In this document: piece after piece, positions 1 through 7,236 of the stretch
How positions within the stretch are numbered: position 1 is the stretch's first letter
Layout of the letters: each line of letters opens with the position of its first letter
Source of the DNA: SLNP01 sp964568875
Lineage (GTDB): Bacteria > Bacteroidota > Bacteroidia > Bacteroidales > VadinHA17
DNA length: 64,000 bases
Reading direction: 5' to 3'
NCBI GenBank assembly: GCA_964568875.1
Contig: CAZMSH010000017.1
Coordinates: forward strand, 1-64,000
Notes under the pieces: model-generated
What the model saw: only the letters and a program-made list of their open reading frames with translations
Databases searched by the model: none
What the model was told of the DNA's origin: nothing
Position numbers and translations under genes: made by a program

Positions 1-11
1 AAGGCAAAAAG

Positions 12-44
12 AAAAAGACGAGAAGGCAAAAAACCAACTCGTCT
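12..44 (-). terminator. Probable terminator after tRNA-Pro
   Basis: On the minus strand, 7 nt after the tRNA 3' end, AGACGAG (38-44) can pair with CTCGTCT (16-22) across a 15-nt loop, followed by a short T run (complement of 12-15). The stem is 7 bp and the loop is long, so this is a plausible rather than strong intrinsic terminator. Confidence 0.5.
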
Positions 45-51
45 CGTTAAG

Positions 52-126
52 TCGGGGTAGCAGGATTCGAACCTGCGACCCCCTGCTCCCAAAGCAGGTG
101 CGCTAGCCGGACTGCGCTATACCCCG
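52..126 (-). tRNA. tRNA-Pro (anticodon TGG)
   Basis: The minus strand folds as a complete cloverleaf. The acceptor stem is CGGGGTA (5') with TACCCCG (3') and discriminator A. The T arm carries GGTTCGAATCC. The anticodon stem CCTGC/GCAGG encloses the loop TTTGGGA, giving anticodon TGG, which reads proline CCA. The gene is 75 nt and the 3' CCA is not encoded (the next bases read CTT), so it must be added by the CCA-adding enzyme. A good Bacteroidota promoter lies just upstream. Confidence 0.95.
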
Positions 127-148
127 TTATGTTGTTACTAAGGCGGTG

Positions 149-179
149 CAAAATTAAAATAACCTGCAGAAATTCCAAA
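149..179 (-). promoter_or_regulatory. Promoter of tRNA-Pro
   Basis: On the minus strand, TTTG (complement of 176-179), a 19-bp spacer and TAATTTTG (complement of 149-156) match the Bacteroidota sigma-A consensus TTTG-N19-TAnnTTTG. Transcription would start near 142-145, about 17 nt before the mature tRNA 5' end. Confidence 0.7.
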
Positions 180-317
180 GGGTATTGGACATATTTAAAT
201 CAAACTGATTACTTTTACCTGATAAAGCAAAATTCCAACAAATGAGATACTATCTTTAATTCCGATTATAATATTGTTCTTAAACATACTTCACATACTT
301 ACTTAAAACAATCAGTC

Positions 318-1181
318 ATGAAAAAATCCCCTCTTTTTCTAGTTGTGATGGCGTTGGTTGTCAGTATCCTGGCTGCCGGATGCTCTGCGACAAAATCAGC
401 AAAGTCAGACAGTAAGGCCCCGGCTTCACTTGTCTATAAGATGAATTCGGCTGAGGGATACACTTACCGTCAGACAACACTGACCGATCAGTTAATGGAG
501 GTACAGGGTCAATCTGTGCCTGTTTCGTCAAAGAGCATTATGGTCTTTTCAATAGGAGAGATCAAGCCTGGTGAGCAAGAGATATCATTTAAAGTGTTTC
601 TTGACAGCATGAATATTACCGTGGCAAGCATGATGGAAGATATGGCTAATAATCCTGATGTCAAGGGTAAGAACTTCAGTATGTCAATAAAGCCAAATGG
701 GAAGACCAGTTCCCTTATCGGTGCCGATAAGATTGATATTGGCACCGATATAACCGGTGCGAGCGATCTGGCTGCATCTTTTGCAGAAATATTTCCATAT
801 TTCAGCAAAAACGAGGTAGTTCCGGGAGAGACCTGGCCATCAACAGATACCAGTCATATTAAAAGTGCCATGATGAATACAACATCTGTATCACGCAGCA
901 ACAACACCTTTACAGGCTATGTGACCCACGCCGGAAGGAGATGTGCACAGATTGAGACGACCGTTGAAGGGAAAAGAGACGCCAGTATCAACTCACAGGG
1001 TATGGATATGCTTATGTCAATGCCATTCAAGGGAACCGAGACAATCCTTTTTGATCCGAATGAAGGCATAGTTGTAAAATATGACATATCCGTCACAGGA
1101 AGCGGGGTGATAGAGATAGTAAGCCTTGGGATGGAGGCCGGTTTCACTATGACCATAAAAGGTAATCTTGAATTAAAATAA
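318..1181 (+). CDS. Exported lipoprotein, DUF6263-like
   Basis: A 287-residue lipoprotein of unknown function. The N-terminus has a short Lys-Lys start, a hydrophobic stretch and the lipobox LAAGC, so Cys22 is the predicted lipidated residue and the protein should sit on the outer or inner membrane facing the periplasm. The mature part is polar, rich in beta-strand-like segments and Met, and contains a central GETW motif. This pattern resembles the Bacteroidota DUF6263 lipoproteins as I remember them, but the assignment is tentative. It is followed after 19 nt by mscS in the same direction, so the two are probably co-transcribed and a cell-envelope role is a reasonable guess. Confidence 0.75.
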   Translation: MKKSPLFLVVMALVVSILAAGCSATKSAKSDSKAPASLVYKMNSAEGYTYRQTTLTDQLMEVQGQSVPVSSKSIMVFSIGEIKPGEQEISFKVFLDSMNITVASMMEDMANNPDVKGKNFSMSIKPNGKTSSLIGADKIDIGTDITGASDLAASFAEIFPYFSKNEVVPGETWPSTDTSHIKSAMMNTTSVSRSNNTFTGYVTHAGRRCAQIETTVEGKRDASINSQGMDMLMSMPFKGTETILFDPNEGIVVKYDISVTGSGVIEIVSLGMEAGFTMTIKGNLELK

Positions 1182-1200
1182 TTTCATAGGGAGGCCATAC

Positions 1201-2076
1201 ATGGAATTCATTGAATGGTTGAAATCTATATGGGGCAAGGAGTTGTTCAGTCTTGGTGAAACTACGTTTACCTTACAGACCCTTATAATTCTTTCATTCT
1301 CACTGTTCCTGCTTTTTTATCTTACCTCCAAACTTAAAAAACTTCTTGTAAACAGAGTGTTCCCGAGGTATGGCCTCAGCGAGGGTCTGAGCCAATCTAT
1401 TGCTGCGATAGTAAGGTATGCCATAGTAGTTGTCGGACTTGTCATAATATTCCAGGCTTCGGGAATAGACCTCAGTGCCCTTGGAATTCTCATGGGAGCC
1501 TTGGGTATAGGTATTGGTTTTGGTCTTCAGAATATAACCAATAACTTCATCAGTGGAATAGTAATTCTCTTCGAGAGGCCTATTAAGGTAGGAGACAGGG
1601 TGGAGGTTGGAGATATATCAGGAGATATTATAAAAATTTCGGCGCGAGCCACAACAATAATAACCAACGACAATATTGCGGTGGTGGTTCCCAACTCTGA
1701 TTTTATTAATTCGACTGTCATCAACTGGAGCCTGAATGACCGTAATGTCAGGTTCAATTTTCCCGTTGGTGTCGCTTATAAGGAGGATCCGGCAAGGATA
1801 AAGAGATTATTGCTTGAAGTGGCGCAGGCCAATCCCGGAGTTCTCGAAAATCCACCACCCGATGTGCTTTTTGACGAGTACGGCGACAGTAGCCTGAATT
1901 TCATTCTGAGGGTCTGGACGAACGAGTATAGTAATAAGCCAAAGGTGCTGAAGAGTCAGTTATATTATGCTGTTTTTGAAAAGTTCAGGGAACATGGGGT
2001 TGAGATACCATTTCCGCAACGCGACGTGTATCTGAAAGGCGGATATACAGATCCCCCGGTTCCCGGGAAAAAATAA
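1201..2076 (+). CDS. MscS-family mechanosensitive channel
   Basis: Small-conductance mechanosensitive channel, an inner-membrane protein that opens under membrane tension to release solutes during hypo-osmotic shock. The 291 residues match the short MscS type. There are three membrane segments (about 25-42, 63-85 and 92-115). The third is Gly/Ala rich (GALGIGIGFGLQNITNNFISG), as in the pore-lining helix, and runs into the signature FERPIKVGDRVEVG of the beta domain. The C-terminal alpha/beta vestibule follows. A GGGAGG sequence 5 nt before the ATG is a clear ribosome-binding site, unusual here. The gene lies 19 nt after the lipoprotein gene and ends at a terminator. Confidence 0.93.
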   Translation: MEFIEWLKSIWGKELFSLGETTFTLQTLIILSFSLFLLFYLTSKLKKLLVNRVFPRYGLSEGLSQSIAAIVRYAIVVVGLVIIFQASGIDLSALGILMGALGIGIGFGLQNITNNFISGIVILFERPIKVGDRVEVGDISGDIIKISARATTIITNDNIAVVVPNSDFINSTVINWSLNDRNVRFNFPVGVAYKEDPARIKRLLLEVAQANPGVLENPPPDVLFDEYGDSSLNFILRVWTNEYSNKPKVLKSQLYYAVFEKFREHGVEIPFPQRDVYLKGGYTDPPVPGKK

Positions 2077-2092
2077 TTCACAAATTACCATG

Positions 2093-2127
2093 GATGCCGG
2101 AAACATAATTGCCGGCATCTTTGTTTT
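2093..2127 (+). terminator. Rho-independent terminator after mscS
   Basis: GATGCCGG (2093-2100) pairs with CCGGCATC (2112-2119) around an 11-nt loop, followed by TTTGTTTT. It separates the lipoprotein-mscS unit from the peroxidase gene. Confidence 0.8.
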
Positions 2128-2165
2128 AACAACAAGGTCTTAATTATAAATTAATTCAGGATATA

Positions 2166-2714
2166 ATGAGAACATTATTTATGGTGATAGTTATGGCACT
2201 GTCAGCTTCAACAGCCACATCGCAGCCTGCGTCGGGCTTCTACTCGTTCAAGGTAAAGGCAATAGACGGAACAGAATTCGATCTGGCATCATTGAAGGGC
2301 AAGAAAGTAATGGTTGTCAATACAGCATCAAAATGCGGTTTGACGCCTCAGTATGCAGAGCTTGAGGAGCTTTACAAAACATATGGTGTATCTGGTGATT
2401 TTGTAATAATCGGTTTTCCTGCGAATAACTTCATGAACCAGGAGCCCGGCACAGATGAGGAAATAGAGGCTTTTTGCTCAGAAAACTATGGGGTAACATT
2501 CCCAATGATGAGTAAGATATCGGTAAAGGGTAAAGACATCCATCCCCTCTATAAGTGGCTAACCACAAAAGAGCTTAACGGTGTCAGAGACTCTGACGTA
2601 ACATGGAATTTCCAGAAATACCTTATCGACGAAAATGGTAATCTGGCAGATGTGATTACTCCCAGGGAGAAGCCGATGTCTGAAAAGGTTCTGAACTGGA
2701 TCAGCAGTAAATAG
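2166..2714 (+). CDS. Glutathione peroxidase family protein (Cys type), exported
   Basis: Thiol-dependent peroxidase of the GPx family, reducing hydroperoxides; bacterial members of this type usually take electrons from thioredoxin rather than glutathione. The peroxidatic residue is the Cys of NTASKCGLTPQY (about residue 58), not selenocysteine. The family motifs GFPANNFMNQEPG and VTWNFQKYLID supply the other active-site residues (Gln/Asn and Trp). In the first of these the usual GFPCNQFGGQEPG is altered: its Cys is Ala and the Asn-Gln pair is Asn-Asn. An N-terminal signal peptide of about 20 residues ending near ATSQ suggests action in the periplasm. Length (182, about 160 mature) is normal. 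It lies between the mscS terminator and the convergent ppk1. Confidence 0.92.
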   Translation: MRTLFMVIVMALSASTATSQPASGFYSFKVKAIDGTEFDLASLKGKKVMVVNTASKCGLTPQYAELEELYKTYGVSGDFVIIGFPANNFMNQEPGTDEEIEAFCSENYGVTFPMMSKISVKGKDIHPLYKWLTTKELNGVRDSDVTWNFQKYLIDENGNLADVITPREKPMSEKVLNWISSK

Positions 2715-2783
2715 CATAAGCTAACTGCACTGACTGGCAGCCTGACAAATATGCCTTTCTGGCAAAATGATTGCCGGAGTTGG

Positions 2784-4847
2784 TTATCCGGGTTGTTGGG
2801 TTTTGCCTTTAAGATAGTCCCGTATGGTCACCTGTGACCTGTTTGGCTCACGTGACTTTTTGACTATCCTGTTGGTTCCTGAAGAAGATATTTCGCGTGC
2901 TTTAACATTGTCCTTCCATTGTATACGAAAGACATCCCTTATCTCCTGCTTGAGGAGAGGGTCTCTTACCGGACAGGTGACCTCGATCCTGCGTTCTATG
3001 TTACGGGTCATCAGATCGGCAGAGGTAATATAGCATTCCTCGTTTCCGTCATTACAGAATATCATCAGTCTTGTATGCTCGAGATAGCGGTCAACTATTC
3101 CCGTTGCACGAATATTATCGCTTAGACCCTTAATGCCCGGGACTACTGAAATCATGCCCCTGATCATTAGACGAATCTCAACTCCTGCAGCTGAAGCCTG
3201 GTAGAGGTGCTGTATTATATCGTTGTCGGTCAGGTTGTTGAGCTTAATGTATATGTAGGCCTTTTTTCCGGCAACAGCATTTTTTATCTCATTGTCGATA
3301 AGTAGTGATATCTTATTCCGGAGGTAAAACGGAGAGAGGATCAGATGATAGAAATTATCCTTTTTGTAATTCGCATTGAAGAAGTTGAATACTTTCAGTA
3401 CTTCGTTGGTTATCTTTTTGTCAGAGGTAATAAGGATATGGTCGGTATAGACCCTGGCTGTCTCCTCGTTGAAGTTTCCGGTTCCGACACATGCATACCT
3501 TTGTACCGAACCGTCGCGTTCGCGGGTAATAAGGCATAGTTTCGCGTGCACTTTCAATCCGGGTACCCCGTATATTACCTTAACGCCTTCTTCATGAAGT
3601 CTGTTACCCCAGTAGATGTTAGCCTCCTCATCGAATCTGGCCTGGAGTTCCAGCACAGTAGTCACCTTCTTTCTGTTTCTGACGGCATTGAGAAGCGCAT
3701 TTATAACTGATGAATTTCTGGCCAGCCTGTATAGGGTTATCTGGATTGATGTGACAAAAGGGTCTATAGAAGCCTCCCTGAGAAGGTCAATGATATAGTC
3801 AAATGAGTGATACGGGAAAAAGAGCATGACATCCTTTTTCCTTATGGTAGAAAGGATACTCTTTCCCGGTTCAAGGTCGGGATGGTCAATGTTGGCTTCA
3901 GGGGCGTAATAGAAATCGGGATTGTCAAGTTTATTAAGACTCATCAGGTCTTTAAGGTTGTGGTATCTCGACCCTGAAATAATGACATCATCTTTTCCAA
4001 GATTGAGCTTTCTTGATACCAGCTTCAACAGCTCCTCCGGCATCTCCTGATCATAAATAAACCTTACTGTTGAGCCCTTCTTTCTCTGCTGAATACTTCG
4101 CAATACATTCTCAATATAAGACTCAGAAATATCATCGGCAATATCAAGTTCTGCGTCCCTGGTGAGCTTTATTGTATATGCCGAAACCTCATCAAAATCG
4201 AATAAAAAGAACAACTCTTTCAACCCGAATCTTATAATATCATCAAGGAAAATCAGACATCTCTTTTTATCGCAAGGCGGCAGTGAGACGAACCGGGGAA
4301 GGACCTTTGAAGGGATTTCCAGAAGACTATATCTCTTCTTTTTAGAACCATGTTTTGTAAGGCAGATAGCCAGATATATTGCATCGTCTTTAAGGTCCGG
4401 CAGTCCTGAGCCTTCTTCAATCATAAATGGCATAAGGCGGGTTCTGACCTCCTTATGGAAATAGGCAGCTACCCACTCAGCCTGTTCACTGCTAAGCTTT
4501 TTCTCATTGAGAATACGGATGCCGCTTTTAGCCAGTTTCTTGGTAAGCTGATTGAATATCCTGTCAAATCTTCTGCTTTGCACCAGTACAATATCCTGCA
4601 CCTCCCTGAGTGTGGCTGAAGCATCATAGCCTAGTACTTTAACCGACCTGGCACCCAGAGCAGATAGTCTCTTGAGTGTGGCCACCCTTACCCTGAAATA
4701 TTCATCGAGATTATTGGAATACAAACCAAGGAACCGGAATCGTTCACCCAGAGGTACAGACTCGTCCTCTGCCTCCTGCAGCAGCCTCTCATTAAACCAG
4801 AGCCAGCTTACCTCCTTGGGTATGTAGTTCCTAATCTGTTGAGCCAT
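2784..4847 (-). CDS. ppk1: Polyphosphate kinase 1
   Basis: Catalyses reversible transfer of the ATP gamma-phosphate to inorganic polyphosphate. The 687 residues match the family. The N-terminal domain begins with the typical segment ending NNLDEYFRVRVATLKRL. The catalytic half carries the two phospholipase-D-like motifs: GVPGLKVHAKLCLI, with the phosphorylated histidine near residue 433, and YLEHTRLMIF near 590. The basic C-terminal tail is variable in the family. The start overlaps the end of sixA by 17 nt, so the two are translationally coupled; pfkA lies upstream in the same direction. The 3' end is convergent with the glutathione peroxidase gene. Confidence 0.96.
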   Translation of the reverse strand: MAQQIRNYIPKEVSWLWFNERLLQEAEDESVPLGERFRFLGLYSNNLDEYFRVRVATLKRLSALGARSVKVLGYDASATLREVQDIVLVQSRRFDRIFNQLTKKLAKSGIRILNEKKLSSEQAEWVAAYFHKEVRTRLMPFMIEEGSGLPDLKDDAIYLAICLTKHGSKKKRYSLLEIPSKVLPRFVSLPPCDKKRCLIFLDDIIRFGLKELFFLFDFDEVSAYTIKLTRDAELDIADDISESYIENVLRSIQQRKKGSTVRFIYDQEMPEELLKLVSRKLNLGKDDVIISGSRYHNLKDLMSLNKLDNPDFYYAPEANIDHPDLEPGKSILSTIRKKDVMLFFPYHSFDYIIDLLREASIDPFVTSIQITLYRLARNSSVINALLNAVRNRKKVTTVLELQARFDEEANIYWGNRLHEEGVKVIYGVPGLKVHAKLCLITRERDGSVQRYACVGTGNFNEETARVYTDHILITSDKKITNEVLKVFNFFNANYKKDNFYHLILSPFYLRNKISLLIDNEIKNAVAGKKAYIYIKLNNLTDNDIIQHLYQASAAGVEIRLMIRGMISVVPGIKGLSDNIRATGIVDRYLEHTRLMIFCNDGNEECYITSADLMTRNIERRIEVTCPVRDPLLKQEIRDVFRIQWKDNVKAREISSSGTNRIVKKSREPNRSQVTIRDYLKGKTQQPG

Positions 4848-5331
4848 CGGGATTCAGAAAATAAGCCAACGTTGCGGTAGATTTTGATATATCCTTCCAC
4901 CTGTCGGTATCGAATTCAAAGCAAGCCACGCCTGATTTTGGCATAAAACCCCGTCCGCCGACGTGGAAATGGTTAACAAGAAGCGAAAAGGCAGGATTAT
5001 GACCGAAGAGCATTACTGTCTGCCTCTCATCACCAATCTCGCCCAGTAAACGGTATAGTGAATCAAGTCCAAATGAACCATAAATTGCTTCCCGCACTAT
5101 AATCCCGTCATAACCGGTTTTCAGAACGCCTGCAAATATCAGAGCGGTTTCAATTGCCCTGAAAGCAGGACTAGTGACGATTGTAACATCTCCCTTTTCT
5201 CTTTTTGCCGTTCTGGTGGCCATTTGTGATGAAACAAATTTTCCTTTTACAGTAAGTGATCGCTGGAAATCTCCCGATGCAGAATCGTGATCTTCAGCCT
5301 TACCGTGTCTGACAAATATCAACCTCTTCAT
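4831..5331 (-). CDS. sixA: SixA-type histidine phosphatase
   Basis: A 166-residue member of the histidine phosphatase (phosphoglycerate mutase-like) superfamily. The catalytic RHG motif is at the extreme N-terminus (FVRHGKAE), Arg is in the TSPAFRAIETA segment, and the second histidine is in LFGHNPAFS, all as in SixA. E. coli SixA dephosphorylates phosphohistidine in signalling and PTS proteins; the true substrate here is unknown. Its 3' end overlaps ppk1 by 17 nt and pfkA lies 45 nt upstream. PPK1 works through a phosphohistidine intermediate, so a functional link is conceivable but not shown. Confidence 0.9.
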   Translation of the reverse strand: MKRLIFVRHGKAEDHDSASGDFQRSLTVKGKFVSSQMATRTAKREKGDVTIVTSPAFRAIETALIFAGVLKTGYDGIIVREAIYGSFGLDSLYRLLGEIGDERQTVMLFGHNPAFSLLVNHFHVGGRGFMPKSGVACFEFDTDRWKDISKSTATLAYFLNPDGSTD

Positions 5332-5376
5332 ATCTGTTATTTATTCTGTTATTAATCAGGCTTAAACCCCGGCCTT

Positions 5377-6420
5377 TCATGTTCCGAAGCTTGTCCCCAT
5401 TCCCACAGCCTTGCCTATTAATGGGTTGTCGGGTTCCACAAGCCTGGTCTTTCCCGCCACTTCGCTGAGCGGGATGCTGGTTATTGTATTATTGCGCATG
5501 GCTACCATTCTTCCGTAGTTCTTCCCGGCTATCAGGTCAGCTGCTGCTGATCCGTACCTTGTTGCAAGTATTCTGTCCATTGGTGACGGAGTGCCTCCCC
5601 GCTGAATGTATCCGAGAACAGTTTGCCTGGTCTCAAGTCCGGTAAGTTCGCCTATCACTTTTGACAGATATCCTGCCGCAGATTTTTCTTTGCCCTGAAC
5701 CCTGATACCTTCAGCAACAACCACAATTGAGTAGGCTTTGCGTTCATTAGCTCTCTTAAGAAGGTATTCAGCAACCTTCTCCTCATAATAGTCGATTTCC
5801 GGAATCAGAATGACATCACCGCCGCCGGCAATTCCTGCATAGAGTGTTATCCAACCAGCGTTATGTCCCATCAGCTCTATTATCATTATCCTTTTGTGGG
5901 AGTTGGCTGTGGAATGAAGCCTGTCAATAGCTTCGGTTGCAATATTCACTGCCGAATCAAAGCCGAAGCTTCTGTCGGTTCCCCAGACATCATTATCTAT
6001 TGTTTTAGGTATTCCCACAACATTCAATCCCTCTTTTGCAAGCAGGCTGGCAGTCTTCATGGTACCGTTACCGCCGATGCACACCAGGCAGTCCAGCCCC
6101 ATTTGTTCATAATGCTCCTTGATCAGAAGTGGCTTCCTCAGGTCAGGCTTGCCTTTACCGTTACCCTTGTATGGTTTCTCACGCGAAGTACCGAGGATAG
6201 TTCCTCCATGGGTAAGTATCCCCGAGAGATCATTCTCATTCAGCTCAGTATACTCTTTGTTTATCATGCCCGTAAAACCATCAGAGATGCCTATTACCTG
6301 CATGTTGTATTTGATGATGGCGGTCTTGCCCACACCCCTTATCGCTGCGTTAATGCCGGGGCAGTCGCCTCCTGCCGTAAGTATTCCGATCTTCTGCGTT
6401 GTCGTAACTCTGTTTATCAT
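5377..6420 (-). CDS. pfkA: 6-phosphofructokinase, ATP-type by sequence
   Basis: Phosphorylates fructose 6-phosphate in glycolysis. Conserved motifs are GGDCPGINAAIRG (nucleotide loop), IGGNGTMKTA, PKTIDNDVWGTD with the catalytic Asp, and MGHNAGW. Gly after GGN corresponds to E. coli Gly104, which indicates ATP rather than pyrophosphate; Lys in PKTIDND (E. coli Gly124) is the state found in PPi enzymes but also in several ATP enzymes. Asp103 is replaced by Asn. I chose the ATG at 6420, giving 347 residues starting MINRV. An upstream TTG at 6441 would add seven residues but lies within or upstream of the predicted promoter -7 element. It is the first gene of a probable pfkA-sixA-ppk1 unit. Confidence 0.92.
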   Translation of the reverse strand: MINRVTTTQKIGILTAGGDCPGINAAIRGVGKTAIIKYNMQVIGISDGFTGMINKEYTELNENDLSGILTHGGTILGTSREKPYKGNGKGKPDLRKPLLIKEHYEQMGLDCLVCIGGNGTMKTASLLAKEGLNVVGIPKTIDNDVWGTDRSFGFDSAVNIATEAIDRLHSTANSHKRIMIIELMGHNAGWITLYAGIAGGGDVILIPEIDYYEEKVAEYLLKRANERKAYSIVVVAEGIRVQGKEKSAAGYLSKVIGELTGLETRQTVLGYIQRGGTPSPMDRILATRYGSAAADLIAGKNYGRMVAMRNNTITSIPLSEVAGKTRLVEPDNPLIGKAVGMGTSFGT

Positions 6421-6438
6421 GACATCGTTTTGTGACGA

Positions 6439-6446
6439 CAAATTTA
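6439..6446 (-). promoter_or_regulatory. -7 promoter element for pfkA
   Basis: On the minus strand the bases read TAAATTTG, a perfect TAnnTTTG, placing the transcription start about 13 nt before the pfkA ATG at 6420. No clear TTG/TTTG at the -33 spacing was found. Confidence 0.5.
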
Positions 6447-6501
6447 TTGATTTTTAAGCAGAAAAGGATATAACACAATGAAGCCATTGTTACTTTTTTG
6501 T

Positions 6502-6509
6502 TAAATTTG
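6502..6509 (+). promoter_or_regulatory. -7 promoter element for the ydhYV-like genes
   Basis: TAAATTTG matches TAnnTTTG 30 nt before the ATG of the FeS protein. It is divergent from the pfkA element 56 bp away. No clear -33 box was seen. Confidence 0.5.
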
Positions 6510-6538
6510 GTCTTTATGGAACACCAAAAATTCGTATC

Positions 6539-7222
6539 ATGGCAATGAAAGAATTGCAAAGCAGAAGAAGGTTTGTCCGTAACATTTCCGTCGGAGCCGG
6601 AGCAATTGCAGTATTCCGCGGAGTAGGTCTGATAGGTGCACAGATAAGCGGGCAAAACCAGATAAAGGCAATATTTGTCGACTTTGACAAATGCACCGGA
6701 TGCCGGACATGTGAGACGGTTTGTTCGTCAGTTCAAAACAGGGTCGAAATTGACGGCCAGCGATTGAGAGGTCTTGGCAATCCTGAAAAGTCAAATATCA
6801 GGGTATGGCATTATAATCCCGATGTTGATGTTCCGGTAACGTGCTTCCTCTGCAGTGATGTGCCCTGCATCCAGGCCTGCCCGGTAGGGCCTGCCCCCGG
6901 TACGGGAAGAAAGGCGATATACCGCGACCCCGAACTTGGAACAATAAAGGTTGACTATGAAAGATGCATTGCCTGCGGAGCCTGTGCTGAGGTGTGTGCT
7001 TCTACACGCGGCGGAGTTATTGCCCGCAATGCCGAAACAGGCAAGCCTGAAAGGATTTGTACACTTTGCGGTGGCCGTACGGCCTGCGTAAGGAACTGTC
7101 CCTACGGAGCACTCAGTTACCAGGAGATTACAATGGATGATGAGCTTCGGAATATGACCCCCGATACAATAGCCGTAAGGCTTATTGAGAAATATTATGA
7201 AATGCAACTGGAAACAATATAA
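6539..7222 (+). CDS. Polyferredoxin partner of AOR (YdhY-like)
   Basis: A 227-residue electron-transfer protein predicted to bind four [4Fe-4S] clusters. The Cys motifs in order are CTGCRTCETVC (about 53-63), CFLCSDVPCIQAC (about 101-113), CIACGACAEVC (about 143-153) and CTLCGGRTACVRNC (about 176-189), the layout of DMSO-reductase/HycB-type FeS subunits. The N-terminus has SRRRFVRNIS followed by a weakly hydrophobic Gly/Ala stretch, resembling a Tat signal or anchor. The AOR-family gene starts 14 nt downstream, the arrangement of E. coli ydhY-ydhV. It probably carries electrons to or from that tungstoenzyme. Confidence 0.88.
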   Translation: MAMKELQSRRRFVRNISVGAGAIAVFRGVGLIGAQISGQNQIKAIFVDFDKCTGCRTCETVCSSVQNRVEIDGQRLRGLGNPEKSNIRVWHYNPDVDVPVTCFLCSDVPCIQACPVGPAPGTGRKAIYRDPELGTIKVDYERCIACGACAEVCASTRGGVIARNAETGKPERICTLCGGRTACVRNCPYGALSYQEITMDDELRNMTPDTIAVRLIEKYYEMQLETI

Positions 7223-7236
7223 TAATTGACCGCATC

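Noticed and set aside
5377..6420. Pyrophosphate-dependent phosphofructokinase call
   Set aside because: The Gly104-type residue argues for ATP; Lys124 alone is not decisive.
6421..6441. TTG start for phosphofructokinase at 6441
   Set aside because: It lies in the predicted -7 promoter element; ATG 6420 is downstream of the expected transcription start.
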